64,000 bases of DNA from UBA2336 sp964538575 (lineage in GTDB: Bacteria > Bacteroidota > Bacteroidia > Cytophagales > Cyclobacteriaceae). The position numbers and the translations under genes were made by a program. The notes beneath the pieces are model-generated. The model was not told the DNA's origin and ran no database searches. It saw only the letters and a program-made list of their open reading frames with translations. Shown piece by piece: positions 8,877 through 16,445 of this stretch (the first letter of the stretch is position 1; each line of letters starts with the position of its first letter). Location of the stretch: NCBI GenBank assembly GCA_964538575.1, contig CAZIGG010000001.1:9000-72999 (forward strand). Reading direction: 5' to 3'.

Positions 8877-9527
8877 TTAATTAATCCTGAGATCATCCCG
8901 CAGCTCATTGGCATCGTCTGCTGTTTTTACAAATCCTTTTTCGAGCAGAATTTCCCCGCAGCGTTTTAAGGCACCTTCAAGCCCTTCTACAATTTTGTCT
9001 CTCCGGATATAATCGGTAAGGTTAATTACAATCTTGTCCCATTCCTTCTGCTCCACTACTTTACTGATCCCGCTATCGGCCATAACAATTACCTCATGCT
9101 CCAGAAAGGAAATGAAAATCATAATGCCGGTGCGCTGGCGCGTATTGAAAACTTCTTCTTCGAGGAACGCATTTTCGGCCCGCTGCCGCGTGGCATGGTC
9201 TTTATGTTTTTGCTCAAGTAAAAGACGTTTGAGGGGATCAATGTAATGTGCGGCTAATGCACCTAACGCACCGATAATACCAACCGCAAAAAAGATAAGC
9301 ATGGGATCATGAACAGCGAGCGAAGGGACGTACCGGTCGAATATGATAATTAACACAAAGCCAAGCGCGGCTGAAAAAACACCTGCTTTATAATTCGCTA
9401 TTGTATAGTGGCCGCTTTTCGAAACAATCACCGGAACAATCTCACCGGAGATCTTACTTTCAGCTTCGTTAACCGCTGCCTTTACCCGGTTCAGATCGTT
9501 TTCCGAAAATTTCGAGCGAAGATTCAT
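8877..9527 (-). CDS. TPM-domain membrane protein
   Basis: 216 residues. An N-terminal stretch SKFSENDLNRVKAAVNEAE and SGEIVPVIVSKSG resembles the TPM (TLP18.3/Psb32/MOLO-1) fold. Two membrane helices follow at about 49-67 and 78-94, then a second TPM-like part with RTGIMIFISFLEHEVIVMAD and DYIRRDKIVEGLEGALKRCGEIL. TPM proteins include acid phosphatases and membrane-quality-control factors; the function in Bacteroidota is unknown. The gene is monocistronic here, without the usual lemA partner. ATG start at 9527. Confidence 0.78.
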   Translation of the reverse strand: MNLRSKFSENDLNRVKAAVNEAESKISGEIVPVIVSKSGHYTIANYKAGVFSAALGFVLIIIFDRYVPSLAVHDPMLIFFAVGIIGALGALAAHYIDPLKRLLLEQKHKDHATRQRAENAFLEEEVFNTRQRTGIMIFISFLEHEVIVMADSGISKVVEQKEWDKIVINLTDYIRRDKIVEGLEGALKRCGEILLEKGFVKTADDANELRDDLRIN

Positions 9528-9562
9528 GACCGGCTGGTTTTAGACTTACGAAAGATAGTTTA

Positions 9563-9639
9563 TTAACCGCAGAGGCGCAAAGAACGCAAAGCAGGTAAGC
9601 AGATCGGCTTTCCGTGTACCTCTGCTTCTTTGCGGTTAA
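9563..9639. repeat. Intergenic inverted repeat (AACCGCAGAGG... type), possible terminator of pdxJ
   Basis: The arms TTAACCGCA (9563-9571) and TGCGGTTAA (9631-9639) are exact complements, with a second inner pair GCAGAGG / CCTCTGC. This is the widespread 'cgcagaggcgcaaagaacgcaaag' intergenic element. It lies just past the pdxJ stop and could fold in the transcript, but there is no clean U-tract on the minus strand. Confidence 0.6.
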
Positions 9640-9651
9640 AAATTTTCCTGA

Positions 9652-10365
9652 CTACTTCAGTTCTCTCAAATACAACTGAATCGTATTCTCCAATCCAAAA
9701 TAGAGCGCATCCGAAATCAAGGCATGCCCGATGGATACTTCATCCAGGTCCGGAATCGACTGCTTTAGAAATTTAAGGTTGTGAAGATCAAGATCGTGCC
9801 CTGCATTAATACCCAGCCCGTTTTTTTTGGCTGCACGTGCTGTCGTTATATAATCTTTTACGGCTGCTTCACGATTTTTATGATAGCTGCTTGCGTACGG
9901 CTCCGTATATAACTCAATTCTATCAGCACCGGCTTTTGCCGCGCCCTCGGCCATGGCTTCAACCGGATCGACAAAAACAGAGACCCGGACATTGCTGCGT
10001 TTCAGTTCCTTAATAACTTCTTTTAAAAAGTCGGCATGCTTTACCGTGTCCCACCCGGCATTAGACGTAATGGCATCCGGCTTATCGGGAACAAGCGTTG
10101 CCTGCGCGGGCTTTGCTTCGCGGATTAACTGTATGTATCGTTCATCGGGATATCCTTCAATATTAAATTCGGTTGTTACAATGTCTTTTAATTGCATCAC
10201 ATCGCTGAAGCGGATATGGCGTTCATCGGGCCGCGGATGGACGGTGATTCCCTGCGCGCCAAAGCGCTCACAATCCAGGGCGGTTTTGATTACATCCGGG
10301 TTGTTCCCGCCCCGGGCGTTGCGGAGCGTAGCAATTTTGTTAATATTTACCGATAGCCGTGTCAC
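9652..10365 (-). CDS. pdxJ: Pyridoxine 5'-phosphate synthase
   Basis: PdxJ condenses 1-deoxyxylulose-5-P with 3-amino-2-oxopropyl phosphate to give pyridoxine 5'-phosphate in the DXP-dependent vitamin B6 pathway. Seen: RLSVNINKIATLRNARGGNN at the start, GITVHPRPDERHIR, EFNIEGYPDERYI, VSVFVDPV, ELYTEPYA and GINAGHDLDLHNL. I chose the GTG at 10365 because family members begin at this TRLSVNINK segment, giving 237 residues. In-frame ATGs exist at 10386 and 10404, which would leave only 21 bp for a promoter divergent from the yqeY gene. Confidence 0.93.
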   Translation of the reverse strand: MTRLSVNINKIATLRNARGGNNPDVIKTALDCERFGAQGITVHPRPDERHIRFSDVMQLKDIVTTEFNIEGYPDERYIQLIREAKPAQATLVPDKPDAITSNAGWDTVKHADFLKEVIKELKRSNVRVSVFVDPVEAMAEGAAKAGADRIELYTEPYASSYHKNREAAVKDYITTARAAKKNGLGINAGHDLDLHNLKFLKQSIPDLDEVSIGHALISDALYFGLENTIQLYLRELK

Positions 10366-10425
10366 CGTTTTGTTAATTTCGCACATCAAACTTAACGATT
10401 CCACGCTTAACCAAATCCATTACTT

Positions 10426-10878
10426 ATGAGCCTGAAGCAAAAAATAGATGCCGATATAAAAACCGCCATGCTGGCTAAGAACAAGGAAGAGCTTGAAGCA
10501 TTGCGCAGCATTAAATCCATGATCCTCCTCGCTGAAACGGAGAAGGGCGTTGTAGCAGAAATAACTTCGGACACCGAAAGCAAACTGCTGATGAAGGCCG
10601 CGAAGCAGCGCAGGGAATCGGCTGACATTTTCCAGCAACAGAACCGGACTGACCTGGCGGAACGGGAATTGTTTCAGCTTAATGTTATCAATCGCTACTT
10701 ACCTAAACAGCTTTCACCTGAAGAACTTACAGCCGAATTGAAAAAGATTATTGCCGAAGTTGGCGCCAGCGGGCCGCAGGACGTTGGCAAAGTAATGGGC
10801 ACCGCTACAAAAAAACTTGCCGGCTTAGCCGAAGGAAAAGCAATCTCTGAAACGGTTAAAAAACTTCTCGCCTCTTGA
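10426..10878 (+). CDS. GatB/YqeY domain protein
   Basis: 150 residues, all of it the YqeY domain related to the tail of the tRNA amidotransferase subunit GatB. Seen: SLKQKIDADIKTAMLAKNKE, LEALRSIKSMILLAE, RRESADIFQQQNRTDLAERE and the C-terminal GKVMGTATKKLAG. It probably binds tRNA or acts near tRNA amidation, but no reaction is proven for the stand-alone form. ATG start. The TGA stop overlaps the TTG start of the cvpA-like gene, so the two are coupled. Confidence 0.92.
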   Translation: MSLKQKIDADIKTAMLAKNKEELEALRSIKSMILLAETEKGVVAEITSDTESKLLMKAAKQRRESADIFQQQNRTDLAERELFQLNVINRYLPKQLSPEELTAELKKIIAEVGASGPQDVGKVMGTATKKLAGLAEGKAISETVKKLLAS

Positions 10879-11384
10879 GCAAGGTCGACATTGTACTTAT
10901 CATTATTCTGATTGTTGGTGCAGTAGCCGGATACAAAAAAGGTTTTCTGTCTGAGCTGTTTACCTTGCTTGGCATTATTCTCGGTGTGCTGGCCGGCTTT
11001 AAGCTGATGGGTGCAGCCATGCTGATGCTTGACGAGCATTACGACATCAATGAACATGTATTGCCCTACGTTGCTTTCGGTGTTGTGTTTCTCATCGTAG
11101 TGATTGGTGTTACCCTACTGGGGAAAGTTTTTAAATCTTCGTTGGAAAAAACTGTACTCGGCAGTGTTGATAAACTCTTGGGTGGCCTGCTGGGCATTTT
11201 AAAAACAGCGTTTATGTTAAGTGTCTTGATTTGGATCACAAGCTCACTGAATATTCACGCTCCGGAAAAATTTACGGAAGATGCCTGGCTTTATCCAACC
11301 GTTGCCCGGTTTGCACCGGCTGTAACCGGTTGGATCGGGGAGATTTTCCCTGTTTTCAGTGACCTTTTCGGGCAGGGAGCCTGA
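10875..11384 (+). CDS. CvpA-family membrane protein
   Basis: 169 residues with four hydrophobic helices (about 5-22, 27-48, 62-83, 104-125). It has the family pattern VDIVLIIILIVGAVAGYKKGF at the N-terminus and a conserved LLGGLLGILKTAFMLSVL in the third quarter. CvpA was named for colicin V production; its role appears to be envelope integrity. The start is TTG in TTGA overlapping the yqeY stop; no ATG exists nearby in frame, which supports translational coupling. Confidence 0.87.
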   Translation: MSKVDIVLIIILIVGAVAGYKKGFLSELFTLLGIILGVLAGFKLMGAAMLMLDEHYDINEHVLPYVAFGVVFLIVVIGVTLLGKVFKSSLEKTVLGSVDKLLGGLLGILKTAFMLSVLIWITSSLNIHAPEKFTEDAWLYPTVARFAPAVTGWIGEIFPVFSDLFGQGA

Positions 11385-11451
11385 AAACTTTTTTACAAGG
11401 GTCTTTGTTTGATATTTTTTTCCTTACTTATCGGATATAGATCCAGCGTGT

Positions 11452-12204
11452 ATGGCATTGACAGTTAAAGAAGAAACCGGATTTAAATTCATTGACGAAG
11501 GAAAGGGTGAAGTTGTGCTGCTGCTGCACGGTTTATTCGGTGCGCTCAGCAACTGGGAAGGTGTTGTAAACCGTTTTTCTCAAAACTACCGCGTTGTTAT
11601 TCCCATGCTTCCGATTTATGATATGCCCATTCGGGAAGCCGGCCTTGAAGGTCTTCGCAAGTTCCTCGAAGAATTCGTTGCCATGAAAAAGCTTGACAAC
11701 ATGATGATCATGGGAAACAGCCTGGGCGGCCACATTGCATTGGTCTATACCCTCAAGAATCCCGACAAGGTAAAGAAGCTGATTCTTACCGGAAGTTCGG
11801 GCCTGTTTGAAGACGGCATGGGCGGGTCTTATCCGAAGCGCGGCAATTACGAATATATACGAGAGCGCGTTGCGTACACATTCTATGATCCCACCGTTGC
11901 AACAAAGGAACTGGTAGATGAAGTGTTTGAAACAACCAACAGCATTCCGAAGTGTCTGCGAATTGTAGCCATTGCAAAATCCGCGCAGCGGCATAACATG
12001 GCCAACGATATTCCGAATATAAAAGCGCCAACACTTTTGGTGTGGGGATTGAATGACACGATAACACCCCCGGCTGTAGCCCACGAGTTTAACCGGTTAA
12101 TTCCGAATTCAACGTTGCGGTTTGTGGACAAATGCTGCCATGCCCCCATGATGGAACATCCCGAAAAATTTAATACGCTGGTTGAAAACTTTTTGGCTGC
12201 GTAG
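11452..12204 (+). CDS. Alpha/beta hydrolase
   Basis: 250 residues. The oxyanion segment LLLHGLFGALSNWEG, the nucleophile elbow MGNSLGGH (Ser near 87), the acid Asp in VWGLNDTITPP and the His in DKCCHAPMMEHPEKF form a complete triad. The closest general type is the MhpC/BioH-like esterase or C-C hydrolase group; the substrate cannot be read from sequence. Homologues often sit before the CBS-nadK pair in Cytophagales, which hints at a stable neighbourhood rather than a shared pathway. Confidence 0.85.
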   Translation: MALTVKEETGFKFIDEGKGEVVLLLHGLFGALSNWEGVVNRFSQNYRVVIPMLPIYDMPIREAGLEGLRKFLEEFVAMKKLDNMMIMGNSLGGHIALVYTLKNPDKVKKLILTGSSGLFEDGMGGSYPKRGNYEYIRERVAYTFYDPTVATKELVDEVFETTNSIPKCLRIVAIAKSAQRHNMANDIPNIKAPTLLVWGLNDTITPPAVAHEFNRLIPNSTLRFVDKCCHAPMMEHPEKFNTLVENFLAA

Positions 12205-12230
12205 AGTAGTAAGATTATAAAGGAGCGAAC

Positions 12231-12896
12231 GTGATAGCAGAAGATTTAATAAACCACATGATTCCGCCTCTCAAGGCAACAGACGATGCGCACAAAGCAA
12301 TTGTATGGATGGAAGAATTCCGGTGCAACCAAATGCCGGTGGTGGACAATGGCAAGCTGCTTGGATTCATCTCAGAAGAAATTATCCTGGAAGGAAACGA
12401 TGTAGAGAAACGCCTCAAAGATTTTGACCTGATCGGCAAGGCGTGTTATGTGCACATGAATTCCCACTTCTACGACATCCTTAAAGTTGCAGCCGATAAC
12501 AAGCTTCAGATGGTTGCCGTGATCACGGAAGAGGACATTTATAATGGTGTGATCACCATGCAGGACACATTAAGTTCCTTTGCCCAGACAGCGGCCGTAC
12601 AAACTCCGGGCGGTATTCTTGTGCTCTCCATGAATCATAATGATTACTCACTGGCGGAAGTAAGCCGGCTGATTGAAGAGAATCATGCACGCGTGCTCAG
12701 CAGCCTGGTAAAAGAAGATCCGCTTGATCCGGGCAAGATCCGGTTAACCCTTAAGCTGGATCAGCTTGATTTAACACGCATCGTTGCAACACTTGAACGC
12801 TTCAATTATAAGGTCATCGGCCGCTACCAGGAAACTCAGGCCGGGGGTTCTGATAAAGACCGGATCGATATGCTGTTGCGCTACCTCGATATCTGA
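12231..12896 (+). CDS. CBS-domain protein
   Basis: 221 residues. A pair of CBS motifs spans about 1-120 (PLKATDDAHKAIVWMEEFRCNQMPVV and the second DILKVAADNKLQMVAVITEED). An ACT-like C-terminal half follows (GGILVLSMNHNDYSLAEVSRLIEENHARVLSS). CBS pairs sense adenine nucleotides or SAM. The start is GTG at 12231; unusually for this window it has a good Shine-Dalgarno AAGGAG 6 bp upstream. It is followed by nadK, so a role in NAD(P) or adenylate sensing is possible but unproven. Confidence 0.88.
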   Translation: MIAEDLINHMIPPLKATDDAHKAIVWMEEFRCNQMPVVDNGKLLGFISEEIILEGNDVEKRLKDFDLIGKACYVHMNSHFYDILKVAADNKLQMVAVITEEDIYNGVITMQDTLSSFAQTAAVQTPGGILVLSMNHNDYSLAEVSRLIEENHARVLSSLVKEDPLDPGKIRLTLKLDQLDLTRIVATLERFNYKVIGRYQETQAGGSDKDRIDMLLRYLDI

Positions 12897-12989
12897 CCCT
12901 CAGAAATAATATTTCCGCATTTGCCCGATCATGCTTAACTTTAAGAGTAAGCCTGTAGTGGCTATCGTTAAAACCCGTTTGAGCGCGAA

Positions 12990-13865
12990 ATGAAAATAGG
13001 TGTCCACGGAAAGGAATTTAACCGGCAGTCAATTCCGCTTATTGAAAAAATCTTCCAGACCCTTACGGCCCATAAGGTTGAATTATTCGTTTCAGCTAAA
13101 TTTGAAAAGTACCTTAAGGCTTCTGTTTTCGGGAAATTCAAGTGGAAGACCTATTCCGAAAGCCATAATCTTCAAAAGCTGGATGTTTTCCTGAGCATTG
13201 GCGGTGACGGAACCCTGTTGGAGTCAATCACTCATATTGGCCCCAATCAAACCCCGATTTTAGGAATAAACACGGGCAGGCTCGGATTTCTGGCCACTAC
13301 CAGCAAAGAAGAAATTGAAGCCGCACTTACCAAAGTGATTAAAGGTGCCTTTACGCTCGATAAACGGGCGCTTTTAAGGCTGGAATCGAATAAAAAGCTT
13401 TTCGGCAAACTCAATTTCGCCTTAAATGACTTTACGATTGTCAAAAAAGATTCTTCTTCCATGATCACGGTTCACACCTACATTGACGGAGAATTTTTGA
13501 ATTCCTACTGGGCAGACGGCCTGATTGTTTCGACCCCAACCGGGTCTACCGGGTATTCGCTTAGCTGCGGTGGCCCGTTGGTTTTCCCTGGCTCCGGCAA
13601 TTTCGTCCTTACCCCGGTAAGCCCCCATAACCTTACGGTAAGGCCCATTGTTGTTTCAGACGATGCCGTGCTCACCTTTGAAGTGGAGGGCCGCAGTAAG
13701 AAATTCCTGGTATCTATGGATTCCCGGATTGCGGTAGTGGACGAATCGGTAAAGCTTAAGGTGATAAAAGAGCGCTTTAAGGCTAATTTAATCAGCCTGG
13801 AGGGGCAGCATTATTTTAAAACCCTGAGGCAAAAGCTAAATTGGGGTCTGGATATAAGAAATTGA
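12990..13865 (+). CDS. nadK: NAD kinase
   Basis: 291 residues. It carries the NAD kinase signature LSIGGDGTLLES near residues 69-80, ILGINTGRLGFLA, the NDFTIVK region and the ATP/NAD-binding STPTGSTGYSLSCGGP. It phosphorylates NAD+ to NADP+. It lies between the CBS protein and the DUF6089 genes in the conserved Bacteroidota envelope cluster. Start ATG at 12990; full length. Confidence 0.96.
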   Translation: MKIGVHGKEFNRQSIPLIEKIFQTLTAHKVELFVSAKFEKYLKASVFGKFKWKTYSESHNLQKLDVFLSIGGDGTLLESITHIGPNQTPILGINTGRLGFLATTSKEEIEAALTKVIKGAFTLDKRALLRLESNKKLFGKLNFALNDFTIVKKDSSSMITVHTYIDGEFLNSYWADGLIVSTPTGSTGYSLSCGGPLVFPGSGNFVLTPVSPHNLTVRPIVVSDDAVLTFEVEGRSKKFLVSMDSRIAVVDESVKLKVIKERFKANLISLEGQHYFKTLRQKLNWGLDIRN

Positions 13866-13873
13866 TTTTTTGT

Positions 13874-13881
13874 TACATTTG
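13874..13881 (+). promoter_or_regulatory. Candidate -7 box for the DUF6089-uppS-bamA run
   Basis: TACATTTG fits TAnnTTTG exactly and lies 31 bp before the ATG at 13912, just after the nadK stop. The upstream -33 region is AT-rich but without a precise TTTG at ideal spacing. Confidence 0.5.
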
Positions 13882-13911
13882 TAGTCCGTTGATTTTGAAA
13901 CACTTATAGCG

Positions 13912-14961
13912 ATGAAAAAAGTTGTAGCCCTGGTATTGATAACTGCATTTTTGGCAGCCTTCTCGCAAGAAGCCTATAGCCAGATTAATCGCAACAAAAT
14001 CAAGAAGAATAACAGGAACATTGCCAGTTTCCGGGGCAACAAAAATTCTTTCAAAAGAAACGTTTATAATGCAATTGGTCTTTCTGTAAATGCTTTTAAC
14101 TATTACGGTGACCTTTCGCCCTCTGCAAAGGCGCTAAGTACAGATATGGGCTATACCCGCCCGGCTTTTGGGGGTTCTTTTGTTCACCGCTTCGGCCCGC
14201 GTTACCAGCTCGTGGCCAGCTTTATGGCTGGCGGAATTAAAGGTTCCGATAACAAATCACAAGATCCAAATGATAATGATGCCGCGTTCCGTTATGTTCG
14301 AAATCTTTCGTTCAGAAACAGAATTCAGGAACTCTCCGCTGTTGGCCAGATAGATTTATTTGAAAACCAGGCTACCTATATCAGCCGGGTTAAATGGACA
14401 CCCTACCTTTTTGCCGGAATCGCTGTATTTCACCATAATCCCCAGGCGCAGGTTCCGAAAACAGATCTCAACGGAAATTCTTATTCAAACGCAGGCGAGT
14501 GGGTTGATTTGAAGGACCTTAAAACCGAAGGACAAGATTATAAATTAATCCAGGCTGCTATACCATTCGGGATTGGCGCACGTTTTAGACTTAACGAGCT
14601 GATGGATATTGCCGCAGAATTTGGATTCCGGTACACCTTTACAGACTATCTGGATGACGTGAGCAGCTATTACGTTGATCTTAGAACGCTTGATAGTGAG
14701 CTTGCACGATCCATGTCGTATCGTTCCAATGAAATTGCGCCAGGAGTAAGTGATAAAGTGGATGCTATTATTGCTAATCGGTATTATGGGTATGAGGCAG
14801 ACCTTGGATTTACTACCGTAGCCGGATATGGACATGTTAATAATGATGAAGCACAGACAAAAAATATCCGGGGTAAAAGTGACAAGGATTTGTACATGGT
14901 TAGCACCATTCGTCTTACCTACATCATCAACCGAAACTATCACCGGGCCAAATTCAGATAA
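13912..14961 (+). CDS. DUF6089-like outer-membrane beta-barrel protein
   Basis: 349 residues. A signal peptide ends near 24 (VVALVLITAFLAAFSQEAYS), followed by a basic stretch and then a beta-barrel-like body beginning IGLSVNAFNYYGDLSPSAKA. Alternating aromatic strands and a C-terminal basic-aromatic end (INRNYHRAKFR) fit a small porin-like barrel. Family DUF6089 is typical of the nadK-uppS-bamA neighbourhood in Bacteroidota; no function is known. Stop and the next start share one base (TAATG), so it is coupled with the following paralogue. Confidence 0.82.
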   Translation: MKKVVALVLITAFLAAFSQEAYSQINRNKIKKNNRNIASFRGNKNSFKRNVYNAIGLSVNAFNYYGDLSPSAKALSTDMGYTRPAFGGSFVHRFGPRYQLVASFMAGGIKGSDNKSQDPNDNDAAFRYVRNLSFRNRIQELSAVGQIDLFENQATYISRVKWTPYLFAGIAVFHHNPQAQVPKTDLNGNSYSNAGEWVDLKDLKTEGQDYKLIQAAIPFGIGARFRLNELMDIAAEFGFRYTFTDYLDDVSSYYVDLRTLDSELARSMSYRSNEIAPGVSDKVDAIIANRYYGYEADLGFTTVAGYGHVNNDEAQTKNIRGKSDKDLYMVSTIRLTYIINRNYHRAKFR

Positions 14962-15641
14962 TGCTTAAAAAATTTCTGATCGGTGCGGCATTTTTTTGCA
15001 TTGCCACAACGGTAGTTGCACAACGGTCAGAGCTTGGATTTGGCATCGGAACATTCAACTATACCGGTGATCTTGTTAAAAATTACAACTTCAGGTACTC
15101 CCGGCCGGCCGCCACAGTTCTTTACCGGTCCAACATTAATAAGATTGTAAGCTTTCGCGCTGCCTTAACGGGCGGTAAGGTAGAAGCCTACGAAAAGCCT
15201 ATTGATGCGTTTGCCGCTGAACGCAACGCCTCCTTTGATATTTTCCTGTTGGAGGGATCGCTCGGGTTTGAATACCATTTCCTAAACTGGAAGGATAACA
15301 AAGTGCCGATGCGCTTCACGCCCTATCTTTTTGGCGGACTCGGCCTCTTTGGCATTTCGGGAAATGATACCAAGCCGGCCGAATACAGCAACGTTCAAAT
15401 GGCCATTCCATTCGGGGGAGGCTTCAAATACATTGTTAACCCGCGCTGGTATGTAGCCCTCGAATTCGGCATTCGCAAAACTTTTTTTGATTACCTCGAC
15501 AACGTTTCTGCTTTCAAAGATCAGTCGCAGAAGAATTATCAGTACGGGAACCCCAACGACAACGATACTTACTATTTTTTGGGCATCACCTTAACCCGTA
15601 CATTCTACGATATTCCCTGCCCTACAAATCCTTATAAATAA
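14961..15641 (+). CDS. DUF6089 family outer-membrane beta-barrel protein (second paralogue)
   Basis: 226 residues with a signal peptide (LIGAAFFCIATTVVA, cut before QRSELGFG). The opening ELGFGIGTFNYTGDL is the family hallmark and is shared with the upstream protein. It has about eight predicted strands and ends in a short, non-aromatic tail. It is probably a paralogue by tandem duplication, now much shorter than its neighbour. ATG overlaps the preceding TAA. Confidence 0.83.
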   Translation: MLKKFLIGAAFFCIATTVVAQRSELGFGIGTFNYTGDLVKNYNFRYSRPAATVLYRSNINKIVSFRAALTGGKVEAYEKPIDAFAAERNASFDIFLLEGSLGFEYHFLNWKDNKVPMRFTPYLFGGLGLFGISGNDTKPAEYSNVQMAIPFGGGFKYIVNPRWYVALEFGIRKTFFDYLDNVSAFKDQSQKNYQYGNPNDNDTYYFLGITLTRTFYDIPCPTNPYK

Positions 15642-15678
15642 GGCACTTAAGATAAACCGCTTTTACCCGAAAATACGC

Positions 15679-15686
15679 TATTTTTG
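15679..15686 (+). promoter_or_regulatory. Candidate -7 box for uppS
   Basis: TATTTTTG is an exact TAnnTTTG match. It ends 6 bp before the TTG at 15693, giving an almost leaderless message and arguing against the earlier TTG at 15684, which lies inside the box. Confidence 0.5.
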
Positions 15687-15692
15687 CCGCCC

Positions 15693-16445
15693 TTGGCTTC
15701 ATTTAAAGAACATATCGATTTCAATAATCTGCCCCGGCACATTGCCGTTATCATGGATGGTAACGGGAGGTGGGCGAAAAAGAAAGGCGCGATGCGGATT
15801 TTTGGCCATCGCAATGCTGTACAGGCTGTTCGGGACGTAACCGAAGGCTGCGGGGAGATCGGTATAAAATACCTGACCTTATATGCATTTTCAACCGAAA
15901 ACTGGGGCCGGCCAAAAGAAGAGGTTGAGGGCCTGATGGAACTGCTGGTAAACACACTCAAGCAGGAAATAAAGACCCTGATGGAGAACCAGGTAAAACT
16001 AATTACCATCGGTGATACATCTAATCTTCCGGAGGATTGCCAGAAAAATCTGGAGTGGGCTGTGGCCACAACCAAAAACAACAGCGGCCTTACGCTAATC
16101 CTGGCCTTAAGCTACAGTGGACGCTGGGAAATAACCCGCGCGGTGAAGGCCATTGCAGAAAAGGTGAAGTCAGGAAAATTAAATGACAGCGACATAAACG
16201 AAGAAATGATCAGCCAGCATTTGCAAACCGCAGGGGTTCCCGATCCTGAACTGCTCATCCGCACCAGCGGAGAGATGCGGGTGAGCAATTTTTTACTTTG
16301 GCAAATCGCCTATTCAGAATTATACATTACCCCAGCCTTGTGGCCTGACTTTCGCAAAGAAAACCTGTACGAAGCAATCTGGTCGTACCAGCAACGTGAG
16401 CGTAGGTTTGGCAAAACGAGTGAACAATTGAATCCGGTTAGTTGA
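15693..16445 (+). CDS. uppS: Isoprenyl transferase (undecaprenyl diphosphate synthase)
   Basis: About 250 residues. It makes the C55 lipid carrier precursor from FPP and IPP. Seen: HIAVIMDGNGRWAKKKG with the catalytic Asp near residue 23, LYAFSTENWGRP, LALSYSGRWE and LLIRTSGEMRVSNFLLWQ. The start is ambiguous: TTG at 15684 or 15693. I prefer 15693 because a -7 box overlaps the first and because family members begin just before the SFKEHIDFNNLP segment. The TGA stop overlaps the bamA ATG by one base. Confidence 0.94.
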   Translation: MASFKEHIDFNNLPRHIAVIMDGNGRWAKKKGAMRIFGHRNAVQAVRDVTEGCGEIGIKYLTLYAFSTENWGRPKEEVEGLMELLVNTLKQEIKTLMENQVKLITIGDTSNLPEDCQKNLEWAVATTKNNSGLTLILALSYSGRWEITRAVKAIAEKVKSGKLNDSDINEEMISQHLQTAGVPDPELLIRTSGEMRVSNFLLWQIAYSELYITPALWPDFRKENLYEAIWSYQQRERRFGKTSEQLNPVS

